A stretch of 58,699 bases of DNA. Source: a virus. The translations under genes and the position numbers were made by a program. The stretch covers positions 1 through 58,699 of IMG/VR virus record IMGVR_UViG_3300008262_000059. One strand, given 5' to 3'. The notes under the pieces were generated by a model that ran no database searches, was not told where the DNA came from, and saw only the letters and a list, made by a program, of their open reading frames with translations. The first letter of the stretch is position 1; each line of letters starts with the position of its first letter. Positions 57,696 to 58,699 of the stretch are shown here, in pieces.

Positions 57696-58415
57696 ATGAG
57701 AACATCGGCAGCAGGCATTAAGCACATCCGTGAGTTCGAGGGAGAGCGGTTGAAAGCATACCGCTGTTCAGCAAATGTGCTCACGATTGGGGTTGGTCAT
57801 ACCAGCGCAGCTGGCGCTCCCGAGGTCTGCGAGGGCATGACGATCACTCAGGATGAGAGCGCCGAGATCCTCGCGCGCGATCTCCAGAAGTTTGAGAAGG
57901 GCGTCGATAAGCTCCTGAAGGTCGTGGTCAGCCAGAACCAGTTCGACGTTCTTGTCAGCTTTGCCTTCAACTGCGGTCTCGGGTCTCTTCAGAAATCGAC
58001 GCTTCTCAGGCGCGTAAACGAGGAGAACTTTGAGGCGGTGCCAGCCGAACTCATGAAGTGGACCAAGGCCGGTGGCCGGGAAATCGCGGGCCTTGTTCGC
58101 CGCCGCCGTGCGGAAGCGAAGCTCTGGCGCGGGGTGGATACGGAGAAGCCTGTCGATATCGAGGAGGCTCGCCTTACACCCGAGCAGCCGAAGGCGTCCA
58201 AGTCCATTGTGCAGTCCAAGGAGGCAAACGCCGCTGTGGCAGCTGGCGGCCTTGGTACGATTGCCGTGGCGCAGGAAGTTGTTCCGCTGGTACGGGAAGG
58301 CGGGGACATTCTGTCATCCCTTGACGCAACTGTCCTGATCTTGGTTGTCATTGTGATTGCGGCAGGCGCTGTCTGGTACTTCCGCAAGAAAAGACTCGAT
58401 GAGGAGGCCGCATGA
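57696..58415 (+). CDS. GH24 endolysin with C-terminal membrane anchor
   Basis: 239 residues. Catalytic triad of the T4/P21 lysozyme type: Glu15, Cys24 (Asp in T4) and Thr30 in FEGERLKAYRCSANVLTIGV, spacing E-x8-C-x5-T. Further QNQFDVLVSFAFNCG and GLVRRRRAEAKLW are GH24 hallmarks. After a linker, LDATVLILVVIVIAAGAVWY (about 208-228) plus RKKR forms a C-terminal membrane helix with the basic side inside, which is unusual; signal-arrest endolysins have it at the N-terminus. It overlaps the i-spanin gene by four bases. Confidence 0.85.
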   Translation: MRTSAAGIKHIREFEGERLKAYRCSANVLTIGVGHTSAAGAPEVCEGMTITQDESAEILARDLQKFEKGVDKLLKVVVSQNQFDVLVSFAFNCGLGSLQKSTLLRRVNEENFEAVPAELMKWTKAGGREIAGLVRRRRAEAKLWRGVDTEKPVDIEEARLTPEQPKASKSIVQSKEANAAVAAGGLGTIAVAQEVVPLVREGGDILSSLDATVLILVVIVIAAGAVWYFRKKRLDEEAA

Positions 58416-58642
58416 TTGGGCTGCTTTTTTCTCCCCTTGGCCGCTACATCCTGATTGGGGGCGCGGTCCTCATGGTTCTCGGCGGCGTCTACCTGAAGAT
58501 CAGGTCGGACGCCATCGCTGAGATACAAGCCGCGGCTACGGCTGACGCACTGAAGAGGGTTCAAAATGCGATTACTGCCGGCGATTCCGCTGTTGTTAGT
58601 CCTGACCGGCTGCTCGAAAGTGATGGGCACCGCAGAGACTAA
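58412..58642 (+). CDS. Rz-like i-spanin
   Basis: 76 residues, AGGAGG before ATG 58412. One N-terminal membrane helix (YILIGGAVLMVLGGVYLKI) and a helical periplasmic part (DAIAEIQAAATADALKRVQN) that could be a coiled coil, the usual i-spanin plan. Its last 57 bases repeat at the window start. The o-spanin gene begins inside it at 58566 in another frame. Short for an i-spanin (lambda Rz has 153 residues). Confidence 0.7.
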   Translation: MIGLLFSPLGRYILIGGAVLMVLGGVYLKIRSDAIAEIQAAATADALKRVQNAITAGDSAVVSPDRLLESDGHRRD

Positions 58643-58699
58643 TCTGTCAGCCTGCTCAGTCTGGCGGGATATCTCTTGGTCATCCAAGGATACCCCCCA
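58566..58699 (+). CDS. Rz1-like o-spanin lipoprotein, 5' part (continues at 1-178)
   Basis: ATG 58566 begins inside the i-spanin gene. MRLLPAIPLLLVLTGCSKVM has a signal peptide and LTGC lipobox. The frame is open to the end of the window and continues in frame from base 115 of the start to TAA at 176-178 (65 residues in total). This continuity is the best proof that the two window ends join. Confidence 0.8.
   Translation, partial: MRLLPAIPLLLVLTGCSKVMGTAETNLSACSVWRDISWSSKDTP
58586..58699. repeat. Right copy of 114-bp terminal overlap
   Basis: Exact copy of 1-114. It contains the end of the i-spanin gene and the middle of the o-spanin gene. One copy should be dropped when the genome is circularised. 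Confidence 0.93.

Noticed and set aside
1-58699. CRISPR array, tRNA genes, integrase or transposase
   Set aside because: I looked for regular direct repeats with spacers, tRNA T-arm patterns (GGTTCGAATCC-like), and recombinase motifs and saw none. The only tandem repeats are the 24-bp, GAGGGC and 12-bp coding ones.

Overview
The window is one complete, circularly closed tailed-phage genome. The last 114 bases (58586-58699) repeat the first 114 exactly, so the unit is 58,585 bp, and an o-spanin gene (lipobox LTGC) reads through the join without a break. Terminase, P22-type portal, capsid, gp4-like adaptor, a beta-propeller-like tail protein, very large internal virion proteins, and no tape measure or tail tube gene that I can recognise point to a podovirus. 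A GcrA-type regulator, a family confined to Alphaproteobacteria and their phages, points to an alphaproteobacterial host. I see no integrase, phage RNA polymerase or tRNA gene.

Layout, following the circle. (1) Packaging and lysis, rightward: small terminase, PD-(D/E)XK nuclease and HTH protein (43.8-45.2 kb); large terminase, portal and transglycosylase (48.8-53.5 kb); a phosphoribosyltransferase/beta-propeller fusion (53.5-55.1 kb); membrane proteins, GH24 endolysin and the nested spanin pair (56.3-58.7 kb, continuing to 178). (2) Head and tail, rightward (0.2-29.75 kb): GroES-like co-chaperonin, scaffold, major capsid protein, a run of tiny basic KGG-type proteins, adaptors, fibres, a cupin/TusA/2OG-oxygenase cassette, a holin candidate, a tail propeller protein and internal virion proteins ending in a 2,260-residue polyvalent protein. 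(3) Replication: a leftward SNF2-type helicase (29.9-31.3 kb) diverges from rightward genes for an SSB-like protein, AEP primase, UvrD-like helicase, family A DNA polymerase and an OmpR-type winged-helix protein (31.4-38.75 kb). (4) A leftward operon of small genes (38.75-43.4 kb) with GcrA, an SNase-like nuclease, a dATP/dGTP diphosphohydrolase-like protein and three tandem paralogues, served by a good sigma70-like promoter next to an AT-rich region. (5) A leftward MoxR-type AAA+ / vWA-like / unknown cassette (45.26-48.0 kb) sitting between the small and large terminase genes.

The most striking signals are non-coding. The 770-bp gap before the large terminase holds a perfect bacterial parS site (48617-48632, TGTTTCACGTGAAACA), although no canonical ParA/ParB gene was recognised. 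The same gap has 12 same-strand copies of CTGTCA in 325 bp, and this hexamer appears several times over-represented in the whole genome by a hand count. The best candidates for undescribed biology are this parS/CTGTCA region, the PRTase-propeller fusion, the AAA+/vWA cassette and the TusA/oxygenase cassette.
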